36,869 bases of DNA from an uncultured Veillonellaceae bacterium (GCA_902766015.1 CACXCC010000079.1:1-36869), one strand, 5' to 3'. Shown: positions 17,672 to 26,908, counted from the stretch's first letter. Translations and numbers: made by a program. The notes: generated from the sequence alone by a model not told the origin.

Positions 17672-18220
17672 ATGATGAAAGACGATATCGAGAAAATCGT
17701 GTACACGGCGGAAGATCTACACAAAAAAGTCGCGGAACTCGGCGCACAGATTACGGCCGATTACAAAGACGCGAAAGAACCGATCTTCTGCGTCGGCATT
17801 TTGAAAGGTGCCGTCGTCTTTTATACGGATCTTGTCCGTCAGATCAACCTGCCGGTGCAGTTTGACTTCATGATCGCGTCAAGTTACGGCAGCGGTACGA
17901 AAACGAGCGGTGAAGTCAAGATTCTCAAGGACCTTGACTATGACATCGAAGGCAAGCATCTGATTGTCATTGAGGATATCATCGATTCGGGCACGACGAT
18001 GCATTATCTGCTGCGTTATTTTCAGCACCGTCATCCGAAAAGCGTTCGTCTCTGCTCGCTTCTTTCGAAGCCGTCCCGCCGTACGGCAGATGTTCACATT
18101 GATTACTGCGGCTTCGAGGTCCCTGACGAATTCCTCGTCGGTTACGGCCTTGACTATGCCGAGAAATATCGGAATCTGCCGTATATCGGCATTCTGAAGC
18201 CGGAAGTTTATACCAAGTAA
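17672..18220 (+). CDS. hpt: Hypoxanthine-guanine phosphoribosyltransferase
   Basis: A 182-residue purine salvage enzyme that joins PRPP with hypoxanthine or guanine to give IMP or GMP. The PRPP-binding motif VIEDIIDSGTTM is at 99-110. MIASSYGSGTKTSG (67-80) is the flexible loop with the Ser-Tyr pair, and the C-terminal DYCGFEVPDEFLVGYGLDYAE closes the active site. Length is normal for bacterial HPRT. ATG 17672 follows AGAGAGG by 9 nt, 4 nt after the tilS stop, so the two are co-transcribed. The tilS-hpt-ftsH order is conserved in Bacillota; in Bacillus the HprT protein also takes part in ftsH control with TilS. deoD elsewhere in the window serves the same salvage route. Confidence 0.96.
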   Translation: MMKDDIEKIVYTAEDLHKKVAELGAQITADYKDAKEPIFCVGILKGAVVFYTDLVRQINLPVQFDFMIASSYGSGTKTSGEVKILKDLDYDIEGKHLIVIEDIIDSGTTMHYLLRYFQHRHPKSVRLCSLLSKPSRRTADVHIDYCGFEVPDEFLVGYGLDYAEKYRNLPYIGILKPEVYTK

Positions 18221-18251
18221 GTCCCGGATACATCCCGGAGGGAGGATATGA

Positions 18252-20243
18252 ATGAATAAATTTCTACGTAATGTAGGGTTCTATTTGTTGATCATCCTGG
18301 TTGCCATATCCATTATTGATTATTTTTCCACGAAAAATACCGCAAAGCAGGAAATCGGCTATACGCAGTTCCTGCAGCAGGTTGACGCGGGCGATGTGGC
18401 CAAGGTTACGATCATCCAGAACACGATCCGCGGTACATTGTCCGACGGCACGGAGTTTACGACGATTACGCCGGATTCGCCGAACAGCGACAGCGGCCTT
18501 TACGACCGTCTGAAAGCGAAAAACATCGAAATCAATGCGGAAAATCCGCCGGAACCGCCCTGGTGGTCGACGATGTTCACATCAGTTTTGCCGATTCTGC
18601 TCCTCATCGGCGTCTGGTTCTTCCTCATGCAGCAGACGCAGGGAGGAGGCGGACGTGTCATGTCGTTCGGTAAGAGCCGTGCGCGCATGAGCGGAGCCAA
18701 CAACATCAAAGTGACATTCCGCGATGTTGCCGGTGCGGATGAGGCAAAACAGGAACTCGAGGAAGTTGTCGAATTCCTGCGTCATCCGAAAAAGTTTAAC
18801 GATCTCGGTGCCCGCATCCCGAAAGGCGTCCTGCTTTTCGGTCCTCCGGGTACCGGTAAAACCTTACTCGCCCGTGCCGTTGCCGGCGAAGCGGGTGTTC
18901 CGTTCTTCTCGATCAGCGGTTCCGACTTCGTCGAAATGTTCGTCGGTGTCGGTGCATCCCGTGTCCGCGATTTGTTTGACCAGGCGAAGAAAAACGCGCC
19001 GTGTATCGTCTTCATCGACGAAATCGATGCAGTCGGACGTCAGCGCGGTGCCGGTGTCGGCGGCGGACATGACGAACGCGAACAGACCCTGAATCAGCTG
19101 CTCGTTGAAATGGACGGATTTGCCGCGAACGAAGGCATCATCATCATCGCCGCGACAAACCGCCCGGATATCCTCGACCCCGCACTGCTTCGTCCGGGCC
19201 GTTTTGATCGTCAGATCGTCGTTGACAAACCGGATGTCCGCGGCCGACTCGCCATCCTCAAAGTTCACGTCAAAGGTAAACCGATCGCAACCGACGTTGA
19301 CCTCAATATCATTGCCCGCCGTACACCGGGCTTCACGGGTGCCGATCTCAGCAACCTCGTCAACGAAGCCGCACTTTTGGCGGCGCGCCGTGACAAAAAA
19401 CATATCTATATGATCGAACTCGAAGAAGCCATCGAACGCGTCATCGCCGGACCGGAACGCAAGTCCCATGTTATGAGCGATGAAGAAAAACGGTTGACGG
19501 CATATCACGAAGGCGGCCATACACTCGTCGGCATGCTCCTCAAACACGCCGATCCGGTCCACAAAGTTACCATCATCCCGCGCGGCCGTGCCGGCGGATA
19601 TACCCTGATGCTGCCGAAAGAAGACCGCTCCTACGCAACGCGCACCGAACTCATGGATCGCCTCAAAGTCTCCATGGGCGGACGCGTCGCCGAAGAAGTC
19701 GTTCTCAAAGAAATCAGCACAGGCGCATCGCAGGACATTCAGCAGGCAACGCGAATTGCGCGCGGCATGGTCATGCAGTACGGCATGAGCGACGTCCTCG
19801 GACCGATCGCTTACGGCGAAAGCCAAAACCATCAGGTTTTCCTCGGACGCGACTTTAATCATCAGCGCAACTACTCCGAAGAAGTGGCCAGCGAAATCGA
19901 CAAAGAAGTTCGCCGCTACATGGAAGAAGCGTACGAAGCCTGCCGCAAAATCATCGTCGAAAACCGCGACAAACTCGAACTCATCGCGCAGGCGCTCATC
20001 GAACGCGAAACGCTTGACGCAAAACAGCTCGAAGAGCTTTTGACAACGGGCAAAATCACGGACAAAGACGACGACAACGATCCTCAGGGACCGAAACCGG
20101 GCGATCCGGCACCGATTCCGCCGACGCAGGTCGAAGTCGCCGCACCGCAAACCCCGGTCAAAGAAACGGCTCCGGAACAATCCGAAGAACCCGTACCGGA
20201 ACATTCGACGCCGAAATTCAACGTGACCCATTACAGCCGTTAA
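18252..20243 (+). CDS. ftsH: ATP-dependent zinc metalloprotease FtsH
   Basis: A 663-residue membrane AAA protease that degrades unassembled membrane proteins and short-lived regulators. One membrane segment lies at 8-24, an outside domain follows, and the second segment is at about 109-126. The AAA module has Walker A GPPGTGKT at 197-204, Walker B FIDEID at 254-259 and the arginine-finger region RPGRFDRQ at 314-321. The zinc site is HEGGH at 419-423; most relatives have HEAGH, and the HExxH residues are intact. The C-terminal tail from about 615 is rich in Pro, Glu and Thr. ATG 18252 follows GGGAGGA. A strong terminator closes the tilS-hpt-ftsH unit. Confidence 0.98.
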   Translation: MNKFLRNVGFYLLIILVAISIIDYFSTKNTAKQEIGYTQFLQQVDAGDVAKVTIIQNTIRGTLSDGTEFTTITPDSPNSDSGLYDRLKAKNIEINAENPPEPPWWSTMFTSVLPILLLIGVWFFLMQQTQGGGGRVMSFGKSRARMSGANNIKVTFRDVAGADEAKQELEEVVEFLRHPKKFNDLGARIPKGVLLFGPPGTGKTLLARAVAGEAGVPFFSISGSDFVEMFVGVGASRVRDLFDQAKKNAPCIVFIDEIDAVGRQRGAGVGGGHDEREQTLNQLLVEMDGFAANEGIIIIAATNRPDILDPALLRPGRFDRQIVVDKPDVRGRLAILKVHVKGKPIATDVDLNIIARRTPGFTGADLSNLVNEAALLAARRDKKHIYMIELEEAIERVIAGPERKSHVMSDEEKRLTAYHEGGHTLVGMLLKHADPVHKVTIIPRGRAGGYTLMLPKEDRSYATRTELMDRLKVSMGGRVAEEVVLKEISTGASQDIQQATRIARGMVMQYGMSDVLGPIAYGESQNHQVFLGRDFNHQRNYSEEVASEIDKEVRRYMEEAYEACRKIIVENRDKLELIAQALIERETLDAKQLEELLTTGKITDKDDDNDPQGPKPGDPAPIPPTQVEVAAPQTPVKETAPEQSEEPVPEHSTPKFNVTHYSR

Positions 20244-20260
20244 ATCAGGCTGCTGCAAAG

Positions 20261-20290
20261 GTGAAGAGACAATGTCTCTTCACTTTTTTT
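20261..20290 (+). terminator. Intrinsic terminator after ftsH
   Basis: A perfect 10-bp stem GTGAAGAGAC / GTCTCTTCAC with an AAT loop, followed by seven Ts. Confidence 0.95.
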
Positions 20291-20306
20291 ATTTGCAGAA
20301 GCGTTG

Positions 20307-20312
20307 TATAAT
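20307..20312 (+). promoter_or_regulatory. Possible -10 box of birA
   Basis: A perfect TATAAT, 37 nt before the start, but the region 17 nt upstream is the T-run of the ftsH terminator and gives no good -35. Low confidence. Confidence 0.35.
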
Positions 20313-20348
20313 AAAGTATTAGTTTTTACGGAAAGGAGCGGCGAAAAC

Positions 20349-21335
20349 GTGCGCGAAAAGATTTTAGAGCTGCTGCGGCAAGCGGGCGGCTCATACCTTT
20401 CAGGAGAGGAAATCGCGAAAACCCTCGGCGTCTCGAGGACTGCGGTTTGGAAACATATACGGGACCTCAAAAAACAGGGATACGGCATCATCAGCCAATC
20501 GCGCAGCGGCTACGCCCTGCGGGAAGTCCCCGACCATATGATCCGCGAAGAAATCATGCACGGACTCGGCACACAGTGCATCGGCCGTGACATCCGCTGC
20601 TTCGAACAGGTCGGATCGACAAACACCGTCGCCAAAGAACTCGCGGAAACGGGAGCGCCCGAAGGAACCGTCGTCGTCGCCGAGCAGCAGGGCGCGGGGC
20701 GCGGACGGCTCGAACGTCATTTCTTTTCACCGTACGGCCGCGGCATCTGGTTTTCCTTCATCCTGCGTCCGGAATTCCTCCCGCAGGAAGCGCCGAAATG
20801 TACACTCATGGCCGCCGTCGCCGTTGCCATGGCGATGGAAGAATTTGATATGAAGCCGGGCATCAAATGGCCGAACGACATCCTCTATGAAGGCCGAAAA
20901 ATCGTCGGCATCCTGACGGAAATGAGCGCCGAAATGGAGCAGATCCGCCATATCATCATCGGCATCGGTATCAACGTCAACATCCGCGAGGACGAATTCC
21001 CGGAAGATATCCGCGACCGTGCGGCTTCGCTTTTGATGGTCAAAGGTGCTCCGGTGCCGCGCATCGCCTTTTTTCAGGCCGTTTTGCGTGCTCTCGACCG
21101 TTTGTACGGCGAGGTATGTCAATCAGGCTTTGCACCGGTCATGGATGCATGGCGCGCCTATAACATTACGCTCGGACACGATGTTCATGTCATCGGCGTG
21201 CGCGGCGGCGAAACTTTTGACGGCAAAGCCGTTGACATTGACGCCGAGGGCGCACTTCTCGTTGACACGCCGCAGGGACGAAAACGTGTCCTCGCCGGCG
21301 ATGTATCCGTGCGAACGCCGGAACAGAAACAGTAA
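20349..21335 (+). CDS. birA: Biotin-protein ligase and biotin operon repressor
   Basis: A 328-residue bifunctional protein. Residues 1-60 are a winged helix (GEEIAKTLGVSRTAVWKHIRDL), so it can bind DNA as a repressor. The catalytic part makes biotinyl-AMP and transfers biotin to carboxylase carrier proteins. It shows the biotin/ATP loop GAGRGRLER, then PYGRGIWFSFILRP, KWPNDILYEGRKIVGIL and an SH3-like C-terminal domain. GTG 20349 is 8 nt behind GGAAAGGAGC; starting upstream would move the ribosome site inside the gene. coaX follows 12 nt after the stop, a common birA-coaX pair. The targets (bio genes, acetyl-CoA carboxylase) are not in the window. Confidence 0.95.
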   Translation: MREKILELLRQAGGSYLSGEEIAKTLGVSRTAVWKHIRDLKKQGYGIISQSRSGYALREVPDHMIREEIMHGLGTQCIGRDIRCFEQVGSTNTVAKELAETGAPEGTVVVAEQQGAGRGRLERHFFSPYGRGIWFSFILRPEFLPQEAPKCTLMAAVAVAMAMEEFDMKPGIKWPNDILYEGRKIVGILTEMSAEMEQIRHIIIGIGINVNIREDEFPEDIRDRAASLLMVKGAPVPRIAFFQAVLRALDRLYGEVCQSGFAPVMDAWRAYNITLGHDVHVIGVRGGETFDGKAVDIDAEGALLVDTPQGRKRVLAGDVSVRTPEQKQ

Positions 21336-21347
21336 GGGGGAACACCG

Positions 21348-22118
21348 TTGCTATTAGTGTTAGATATCGGAAACAGCAATATCGTCATGGGCACATATGA
21401 AGGAAAGAAACTCGTGCGCCATTGGCGGATTTCGACGGACCGTCAGAAAACGGGCGACGAATACGGCATCCTGATGAACAGTTTGTTTAACTATCAGGGC
21501 ATTCAGATGGAAGATATTGACGACATCATCATTTCGTCTGTCGTGCCACCGCTCGTCGTGCCGATCACGAAGATGTGCGAACGGTATTTCCATATCCATC
21601 CGATCGTCGTCGGCCCCGGCATTCGTACGGGGATCCGCCTCAATTACGAAAATCCGCGTGCGATCGGCGCAGACCGTATCGTCAACGTCGTCGGTGCGTA
21701 CGAGCAGTACGGCGGGCCTCTGATTGTCATTGACATCGGTACGGCGACAACCTTTGACGTCGTAGCGGAAAACGGCGATTTCCTCGGCGGTGTCATCGCG
21801 CCGGGACTCGGGACGAGTGCGGATGCGCTGTTTCAGAGTACGGCACAGCTCCCGCGTATCGAACTCGTGCCGCCGAAAAACATCATCTGCCGCAATACGA
21901 TTCAGGGAATGCAGGCCGGTGTCGTCTTTGGGTTTGTCGGTCAGATCGACGAAATCGTGCGCCGCATCAAGGCGGAAATGGGCTGCCCGATGCAGGTCAT
22001 CGCAACAGGCGGTTTCGGCCGCATGATCGCGAAGGAATCGGCGACGATTGACCGCGTCGATCACTTTTTGACATTGACGGGACTGCAGGTGCTCTACGAA
22101 AGGAATCACAAAAAATGA
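21348..22118 (+). CDS. coaX: Type III pantothenate kinase
   Basis: A 256-residue ASKHA-fold kinase that phosphorylates pantothenate, the first step of coenzyme A synthesis. The phosphate-binding DIGNSN is at 6-11, the second motif DIGTATTFDVV at about 128-138, and GGVIAPGLGTSADAL follows. NPRAIGADRIVN is the pantothenate-binding stretch. Length and motifs are typical of CoaX, which is not inhibited by CoA and often needs a monovalent cation. The start is TTG 21348, 7 nt behind AGGGGG. The last four bases overlap the dusB start (ATGA), so birA, coaX, dusB and probably the aminopeptidase gene are one operon. Confidence 0.96.
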   Translation: MLLVLDIGNSNIVMGTYEGKKLVRHWRISTDRQKTGDEYGILMNSLFNYQGIQMEDIDDIIISSVVPPLVVPITKMCERYFHIHPIVVGPGIRTGIRLNYENPRAIGADRIVNVVGAYEQYGGPLIVIDIGTATTFDVVAENGDFLGGVIAPGLGTSADALFQSTAQLPRIELVPPKNIICRNTIQGMQAGVVFGFVGQIDEIVRRIKAEMGCPMQVIATGGFGRMIAKESATIDRVDHFLTLTGLQVLYERNHKK

Positions 22119-23089
22119 CAATGACGCTCGGTTCGTTTACGTTTGACGCGCCCGTTTTTCTCGCGCCGATGGCGGGAGTCACGGACACAGCGTACCGCGT
22201 CATCGCCCACGATATGGGATGTCCGCTCTGCTATGCCGAAATGGTCAGCAGTCAGGGCATTCATTACCGCAATGAACATACACTCGCGATGCTGCAGTCG
22301 GAGCCGGAGGAACGGCCGCTCGCGATGCAGATTTTCGCGAATTCCGCCGAAATGGCGGCGGAGGCCGCAAAGTTCGTCGAGAATCTCGGTACGGCGGATA
22401 TCCTTGACTTTAACATGGGGTGTCCCGCGCCGAAAGTCGTCAAAAACGCCGAAGGATCAGCCTTAATGCGCGACCCGAAACGCGCATATGAAATCCTCTG
22501 TGCGATCCGCAAAGCCGTCAACATGCCGTTTACCGTCAAAATGCGCAAGGGCTGGGATGACGAACACGTGAATGTCATCGAAATCGCAAAAATGGCGGAA
22601 GACGCCGGTGTTGACGCGATTGCCGTGCATGGACGTACGCGCGCACAGTTCTACAGCGGCAAGGCCGACTGGGAGATCATCCGTCAGGTCAAAGAGGCGG
22701 TGCACATTCCCGTCATCGCGAACGGCGACGTGCGTACCTGCGACGATTTGGAGCGGATTCTTGACGTCACGGGCGCCGACGGCGTCATGATCGGACGCGC
22801 GGCGCAGGGGAATCCGTGGATTTTCCGTCAAATGACGCATTTCCTGCGCACGGGTGAGAAACTGCCCGGGCCGACGAAAGCGGAACGCGCTGATGTCATT
22901 ATGCGTCATCTCGAGCTCCTGATCCGTTACAAGGGAACGTATGTCGGTCCGCGCGAGATGCGCAAACACGCGACGTGGTATACGCGCGGCATTGTACACG
23001 GCGCACAGATGCGCGAGGCGTTTAACCGCGCCGAAACACGGAAAGATTTTGAACACGTCCTGCAGACCTATTTTTTGCAGGATGTTTGA
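22115..23089 (+). CDS. dusB: tRNA-dihydrouridine synthase DusB
   Basis: A 324-residue FMN TIM-barrel enzyme that reduces selected uridines of tRNA to dihydrouridine. FLAPMAGVTDTAYR near residue 15 is the FMN-binding start. The catalytic cysteine is C103 in DFNMGCPAPKVVKN. KMRKGWDD, AVHGRTRAQFYSG and NGDVRTCDDLERILDVTGADG are the usual barrel motifs, and the last 80 residues form the helical tRNA-binding domain. ATG 22115 overlaps the coaX stop by 4 nt, with AAAGGAATCAC upstream. In Bacillus a dus gene also follows this cluster. DusB type is preferred because of the family motifs and length. Confidence 0.95.
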   Translation: MTMTLGSFTFDAPVFLAPMAGVTDTAYRVIAHDMGCPLCYAEMVSSQGIHYRNEHTLAMLQSEPEERPLAMQIFANSAEMAAEAAKFVENLGTADILDFNMGCPAPKVVKNAEGSALMRDPKRAYEILCAIRKAVNMPFTVKMRKGWDDEHVNVIEIAKMAEDAGVDAIAVHGRTRAQFYSGKADWEIIRQVKEAVHIPVIANGDVRTCDDLERILDVTGADGVMIGRAAQGNPWIFRQMTHFLRTGEKLPGPTKAERADVIMRHLELLIRYKGTYVGPREMRKHATWYTRGIVHGAQMREAFNRAETRKDFEHVLQTYFLQDV

Positions 23090-23109
23090 TAAAGAAAGGA
23101 TAAAACCAT

Positions 23110-24498
23110 ATGACAGAAGAAAAGAACACGTCCGTTTGGAACCAATATACGGAAACGGAACGTCAGGAACTCGAAACGCTGAATGCCGGTTACCGCGATT
23201 TTCTTTCCCGTTGCAAAACAGAGCGTGAAAGCGTCGAGGAGACAGTCCGTGTTGCGGAAGCGCACGGTTACAAAAATCTCTGTGACGTCATCGCCGCAGG
23301 TCAATCGCTGCAGCCGGGCGATAAAGTTTATGCCGTCAACATGAAAAAAGCCGTCGTGCTCTTTAATATCGGTGACGAGCCGCTCGAAAACGGTATGAAT
23401 ATTCTCGGTGCGCATATTGACACGTGTCGCCTTGACGTCAAACAGAATCCGCTGTACGAAGACGGCGGCCTCGCGTACATGGACACGCATTATTACGGCG
23501 GCATCAAGAAGTATCAGTGGGTGACGCTGCCGCTTGCCCTGCACGGCGTTGTCGTTAAAACGGACGATACGGTTCAGAACGTCTGCATCGGTGAGGATCC
23601 CGCGGATCCGGTATTCTGCGTGACGGATCTGCTCATCCATCTCGCGAAGGAACAGCTCGAAAAGAATGCCGCTAAGGTCATCGAGGGCGAAAAACTCGAC
23701 GTACTCGTCGGCAATTACGCGCTCAAAGAGGACGATAAGGAATCCGTCAAGGCCGGTGTACTGAAGCTCATCGAGGACAAATACGGCTTTACGGAAGAGG
23801 ATTTTCAATCGGCGGAACTCGCGCTCGTCCCGGCAGGACGCGCTCGCGAACTCGGATTTGACCGCAGCATGACACTCGCGTACGGACAGGATGACCGTGT
23901 CTGTGCGTATACGTCACTGATTGCAATGCTCGAAACGGGGCATCTCCGCCGTACGGCTTGCTGTCTTCTCGTTGACAAAGAAGAAATCGGCAGCGTCGGC
24001 GCGACGGGTATGCATTCGCATTTCTTCGAAAATGTTGTCGCCGAAGTCATTAACGCCTGCGGCACATACAGCGATCTTGCGCTGCGCCGCGTGCTCGCGA
24101 ACTCGAAGATGTTGTCTTCTGACGTGTCAAGCGCTTATGACGCGCTTTACGCCGAGGCGTACGATCGGAAAAATGTCGCTTATCTCGGACGCGGCATGGT
24201 TTTCAATAAATTCACCGGCACGCGCGGCAAGTCCGGCTCGAATGACGCAAACGCCGAATACGTCGGCGAACTGCGCCGTATCATGGACAAGCACAACGTA
24301 CACTATCAGCTCGCCGAACTCGGCCGCGTCGATCTCGGCGGCGGCGGAACGATCGCTTACATCATGAGTCTTTACGGCATGCAGGTCATTGACAGCGGAG
24401 TCGGTGTTATGAGTATGCACGCTCCGTGGGAAGTTACGAGTAAAGTCGACGTTTATGAGGTCAAAAAAGGATATACGGCTTTTCTCGCCGAAGCGTAA
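23110..24498 (+). CDS. M18-family metalloaminopeptidase
   Basis: A 462-residue cytoplasmic two-zinc aminopeptidase of the aspartyl aminopeptidase family (M18, ApeA-like). Metal and catalytic residues can be followed: H102 in LGAHIDTCRLD, Asp in GQDDRVCAYTSL, the Glu pair in DKEEIGSVGATG and the last His in MSMHAPWE. A helix-rich dimer domain sits between them. It would trim N-terminal residues, often acidic ones, from peptides during amino acid recycling. ATG 23110 follows GAAAGGA by 9 nt, and the gene starts 20 nt after dusB. It ends against deoD on the opposite strand, with a shared terminator. The 72 nt after the stop show no further gene. Confidence 0.9.
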   Translation: MTEEKNTSVWNQYTETERQELETLNAGYRDFLSRCKTERESVEETVRVAEAHGYKNLCDVIAAGQSLQPGDKVYAVNMKKAVVLFNIGDEPLENGMNILGAHIDTCRLDVKQNPLYEDGGLAYMDTHYYGGIKKYQWVTLPLALHGVVVKTDDTVQNVCIGEDPADPVFCVTDLLIHLAKEQLEKNAAKVIEGEKLDVLVGNYALKEDDKESVKAGVLKLIEDKYGFTEEDFQSAELALVPAGRARELGFDRSMTLAYGQDDRVCAYTSLIAMLETGHLRRTACCLLVDKEEIGSVGATGMHSHFFENVVAEVINACGTYSDLALRRVLANSKMLSSDVSSAYDALYAEAYDRKNVAYLGRGMVFNKFTGTRGKSGSNDANAEYVGELRRIMDKHNVHYQLAELGRVDLGGGGTIAYIMSLYGMQVIDSGVGVMSMHAPWEVTSKVDVYEVKKGYTAFLAEA

Positions 24499-24566
24499 AG
24501 TAGTTTAGGTCAATCGGCAGCAGGGGCATCCGCCCGTCGAGTTTATGCAGCCCCATAACACAAATG

Positions 24567-24604
24567 AAAAGGAGACCGCCCGGCAAAAGGGCAGTCTCCT
24601 TTTT
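24567..24604. terminator. Bidirectional terminator between the M18 peptidase gene and deoD
   Basis: GGAGAC-C-GCCC pairs with GGGC-A-GTCTCC (24571-24599, one mismatch, 7-nt loop), with AAAA on the left and TTTTT on the right, so it can serve both converging genes. Confidence 0.88.
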
Positions 24605-24622
24605 CGTGTCAAATTTTCAATG

Positions 24623-25333
24623 TCAATCCTCAATCGCCGTTTCGAGTGCGATGCGGATCATGTCGTTGAATGAGGTCTGGCGTTCTTCGGCTGTGCAGGA
24701 TTCACCCGTCAGGAGGTGGTCACTGACCGTGAACAGCGCGAGCGCCTGTGCGTGATAGCGCGCGGCAATCGTGTATAGCGCCGCGGCTTCCATTTCGACG
24801 GCGAGAATGCCGTACGCGCGGAGTTTGTCGTTGTCAATGTCTTCGTCGTAGAAGCGGTCAACGGAAATGATATTGCCGACTTTGACCGGCAGATTCATCT
24901 TGCGCGCATTCGCGACAGCTTTTTCGAGCAGGCTGTAATCTGCGATCGGCGCGTAATTGATCGTGCCGCCGAAAATGTTACGGATCATTGACGAGTCCGT
25001 GCTTGCGGCCTGTGCGATGAGCACGTCACGCAGTTTGATGTCACGATGCATGCCGCCGCAAGTGCCGACACGCAGCAGTTTTTTGACGCCGTACTCCGTA
25101 ATGAGCTCGTGTACGTAAATCGAGATGGACGGCATGCCCATGCCCGTGCCCTGAACCGAGACGGGGACGCCTTTGTATGTGCCCGTATAGCCGAGGATAT
25201 TGCGGACATGCGTGTATTCCTTTGCGTTGTCGAGGAACGTTTCCGCGATGTACTTGGCGCGAAGCGGATCCCCCGGAAGCAAAATCCGGTCGGCGATCTG
25301 TCCGCGTTCGGCAGCGATATGCGGTGTACTCAT
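24623..25333 (-). CDS. deoD: Purine-nucleoside phosphorylase (DeoD type)
   Basis: A 236-residue phosphorylase, the size of the hexameric bacterial type, which splits purine (deoxy)nucleosides with phosphate into base and (deoxy)ribose-1-phosphate. [15 protein letters not shown] at the start gives the neighbouring-subunit histidine, [13 protein letters not shown] is the phosphate site, GTCGGM and VEMEAAALY form the base and ribose pocket, and VSDHLLTGE holds the catalytic aspartate. ATG 25333 is preceded on the minus strand by GAAAGAAGGATG. A -10-like TATACT lies at 25383-25378 but lacks a good -35. The freed bases would feed hpt. Confidence 0.96.
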   Translation of the reverse strand: MSTPHIAAERGQIADRILLPGDPLRAKYIAETFLDNAKEYTHVRNILGYTGTYKGVPVSVQGTGMGMPSISIYVHELITEYGVKKLLRVGTCGGMHRDIKLRDVLIAQAASTDSSMIRNIFGGTINYAPIADYSLLEKAVANARKMNLPVKVGNIISVDRFYDEDIDNDKLRAYGILAVEMEAAALYTIAARYHAQALALFTVSDHLLTGESCTAEERQTSFNDMIRIALETAIED

Positions 25334-25486
25334 AAAACATCCTTCTTTCCGATAAAATCAACGTTTTTGCTACCTTCAGTATAAAGGAAACGGCGTGGAA
25401 AAGGAAGAGCGGGAGGTCGGTTTTCCGGGGCAAACCGGTTTTGTCGTGTTTGACTGAAATTTTCTCGAAGTTTTTTAGTACCTGGA

Positions 25487-25516
25487 TTGACACGGTTATC
25501 CTAATTGTGCTATACT
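25487..25516 (+). promoter_or_regulatory. Promoter of rnpB
   Basis: Perfect TTGACA (25487-25492), an 18-nt spacer and TATACT (25511-25516). Transcription would begin at about 25522, exactly at the first base of the P1 helix of RNase P RNA. Confidence 0.85.
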
Positions 25517-25521
25517 ATGTC

Positions 25522-25895
25522 TGTTGATATAAGCCTTCAAGACAATCGCGGCTGCCCGAGATGAGGGCAGATGAGGAAAGTCCGGGCTCCACAGGGCAGT
25601 GTGCTGGATAACGTCCAGCGGGGGTGACCCCAGGGAAAGTGCCATAGAAAAGGAAACCGCCGGCTTGCCGGTAAGGGTGGAAAGGTGCGGTAAGAGCGCA
25701 CCGGCGATCGGGTGACCGGTCGGCCAGGTAAACCCCACACGGAGTAAGACCGAATAGGGAAGGGATGATGCGGCCCGCGGAACCTTCCGGGTTGCGTCGC
25801 TTGAGCCGGCAGGCAACTGCCGTGCCTAGATAAATGATTGTCACCGCGTAAGCGGAACAGAACTCGGCTTACTGATTCCTTATGTCAACATGATT
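25522..25895 (+). ncRNA. rnpB: RNase P RNA, bacterial class A
   Basis: The catalytic RNA that cuts the 5' leader from tRNA precursors. The universal core GAGGAAAGTCCGGGCTCC begins near 25571, ACAGAACTCGGCTTACTG marks the 3' core near 25858, and GGAGTAAGACCGAATAGGG lies in the middle. The P1 helix can be drawn: 25522-25532 pairs with 25880-25890 with one wobble, which sets both ends. About 370 nt is normal for class A. It has its own promoter and terminator and lies divergent from deoD. No protein gene overlaps it. Confidence 0.95.
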
Positions 25896-25907
25896 TTGAT
25901 AAAGACA

Positions 25908-25942
25908 AGGCTGTCTTTCGAAAGAAAGGACGGCCTGTTTTT
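25908..25942 (+). terminator. Terminator of rnpB
   Basis: A long stem from AGGCTGTCTTTC to GAAAGGACGGCCT with a GAAA loop, wobbles and one bulged G, then GTTTTT. Confidence 0.85.
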
Positions 25943-26075
25943 ATGTCAGGCTGAAACCTGAAAATAAGCTGAAAAGATTCCTGACGGGAAACAGGGGTAA
26001 TTTGAGTTTATTTTCGGGTGCTGCCTCAAAATACACGCGGCGGTGCTTGCCGCAAACTTATGGGTTTATATGTAA

Positions 26076-26200
26076 ATGAGCCGAATCCAGCCCAGGAACG
26101 GGGGAACCAATTCTTAGGGGTGAACGTCTGATACTTCGGTATCAGGAACGAGGGTGGTCTACTTCTCTGCCCGAACCCGTCAGCTAACCTCGGAGGCCAT
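26076..26200 (+). promoter_or_regulatory. Cyclic di-AMP riboswitch (ydaO/yuaA type)
   Basis: The conserved blocks of the ydaO/yuaA aptamer are present in order: GCCGAATCC after P1, GGAACGGGGGAACC, TAGGGGTGAA, a variable hairpin (CTGATACTTCGGTATCAG), then CCGAACCCGTCAGCTAACC and TCGGAGGC. P1 pairs ATG(A)GCC at 26076-26082 with GGCCAT at 26195-26200. The class senses the second messenger c-di-AMP and often controls cell-wall hydrolases and ion transport; here the next gene is an NlpC/P60 hydrolase. Family members usually turn expression off. A downstream hairpin with a U-run may be the switch (separate entry). The stretch 25943-26075 holds no gene and no clear promoter; the best candidate is TTGAGT at 26002 with CAAAAT at 26027. 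Confidence 0.93.
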
Positions 26201-26223
26201 AAAGAGAGGAGCTGTGTTTTTTT
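26181..26223 (+). terminator. Candidate expression platform of the c-di-AMP riboswitch
   Basis: CAGCT-AA-CCTC (26181-26191), part of the aptamer core, can pair with GAGG-AGCTG (26206-26214), followed after 2 nt by seven Ts (26217-26223). The right arm contains the ribosome site GAGGAG, and the last two Ts belong to the TTG start codon. The hairpin could stop transcription or hide the ribosome site, and cannot coexist with the folded aptamer. Confidence 0.45.
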
Positions 26224-26899
26224 GAGTAAAGCAATGCGTATTTTGATGTTATGTGCGGTGTTCCTGTGCTCGGTCTCCATGGCCAGTGCAGCAAGTCTCC
26301 CGGGTTCGGCGTTCCGCGTCGGTGACCAGGGAACGGATGTAGCGGAGATTCAGACGAAACTCGCGGGTCTCGGTTATGATGTCGCAGCAGACGGGGATTT
26401 CGGCCCGGCAACGACGGAAGCGGTCAAAGCATTTCAGTCGTCGAACGGTCTCTCCGTTGACGGTCTCGTCGGTCCTTCGACGTATACGGCGCTGCTCGGC
26501 AGAACGATGCCGTCGGTTCATCATGGCACGAACTACATTTCCCGGAGTGTCCTGTCCGAATCGATGAACTATATCGGTGTTCCGTATGTTTTCGGCGGTA
26601 CGACCCCGAGCGGTTTTGACTGCTCCGGTTATGTCCGCTACGTTTTCGCTAATGCCGGCATTTATCTGCCGCGTACGGCAGATGCCCAGTACGAAGCCGG
26701 ACGTTATATTTCCGACAGTGAACTGGCACCGGGCGACCTCGTATTCTTCTCGACGTATGAATACGGTCCGTCCCATGTAGGTATCTATCTTGGCGACGGT
26801 GATTTCATCAATGCTTCGTCCAGTCGCGGCGTTGCCATTGATTCGTTGTACAGCTCCTATTGGGGCTCGTGCTATATCGGCGCCCGCCGGGTCATGTAA
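26222..26899 (+). CDS. Secreted NlpC/P60 cell-wall hydrolase with peptidoglycan-binding domain
   Basis: A 225-residue exported protein. A signal peptide covers about 1-23 (hydrophobic MRILMLCAVFLCSVSMASA with a signal peptidase I site after ASA). Residues 32-92 are a PG_binding_1 domain (VGDQGTDVAEIQTKLAGLGY, then DFGPATTEAVKAFQ). Residues 108-225 are an NlpC/P60 cysteine peptidase with the catalytic Cys in FDCSGYV and the His in SHVGIYLG. Such enzymes cut peptide stems of peptidoglycan. The start is TTG 26222, 10 nt after AGAGGAG; ATG 26234 is the alternative but is 22 nt from that site. The upstream c-di-AMP riboswitch links wall hydrolysis to turgor and wall-stress signalling. Confidence 0.9.
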   Translation: MSKAMRILMLCAVFLCSVSMASAASLPGSAFRVGDQGTDVAEIQTKLAGLGYDVAADGDFGPATTEAVKAFQSSNGLSVDGLVGPSTYTALLGRTMPSVHHGTNYISRSVLSESMNYIGVPYVFGGTTPSGFDCSGYVRYVFANAGIYLPRTADAQYEAGRYISDSELAPGDLVFFSTYEYGPSHVGIYLGDGDFINASSSRGVAIDSLYSSYWGSCYIGARRVM

Positions 26900-26908
26900 G
26901 AATCATCG

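Noticed and set aside
18248-18259. Four-codon ORF (ATGAATGAATAA) at the ftsH start
   Set aside because: Out of frame and only three residues long; more likely chance overlap with ATG 18252.
25458-25472. CodY-box-like 15-mer before the rnpB promoter
   Set aside because: 12 of 15 matches, but the central GAA half is broken and CodY control of rnpB is not expected.
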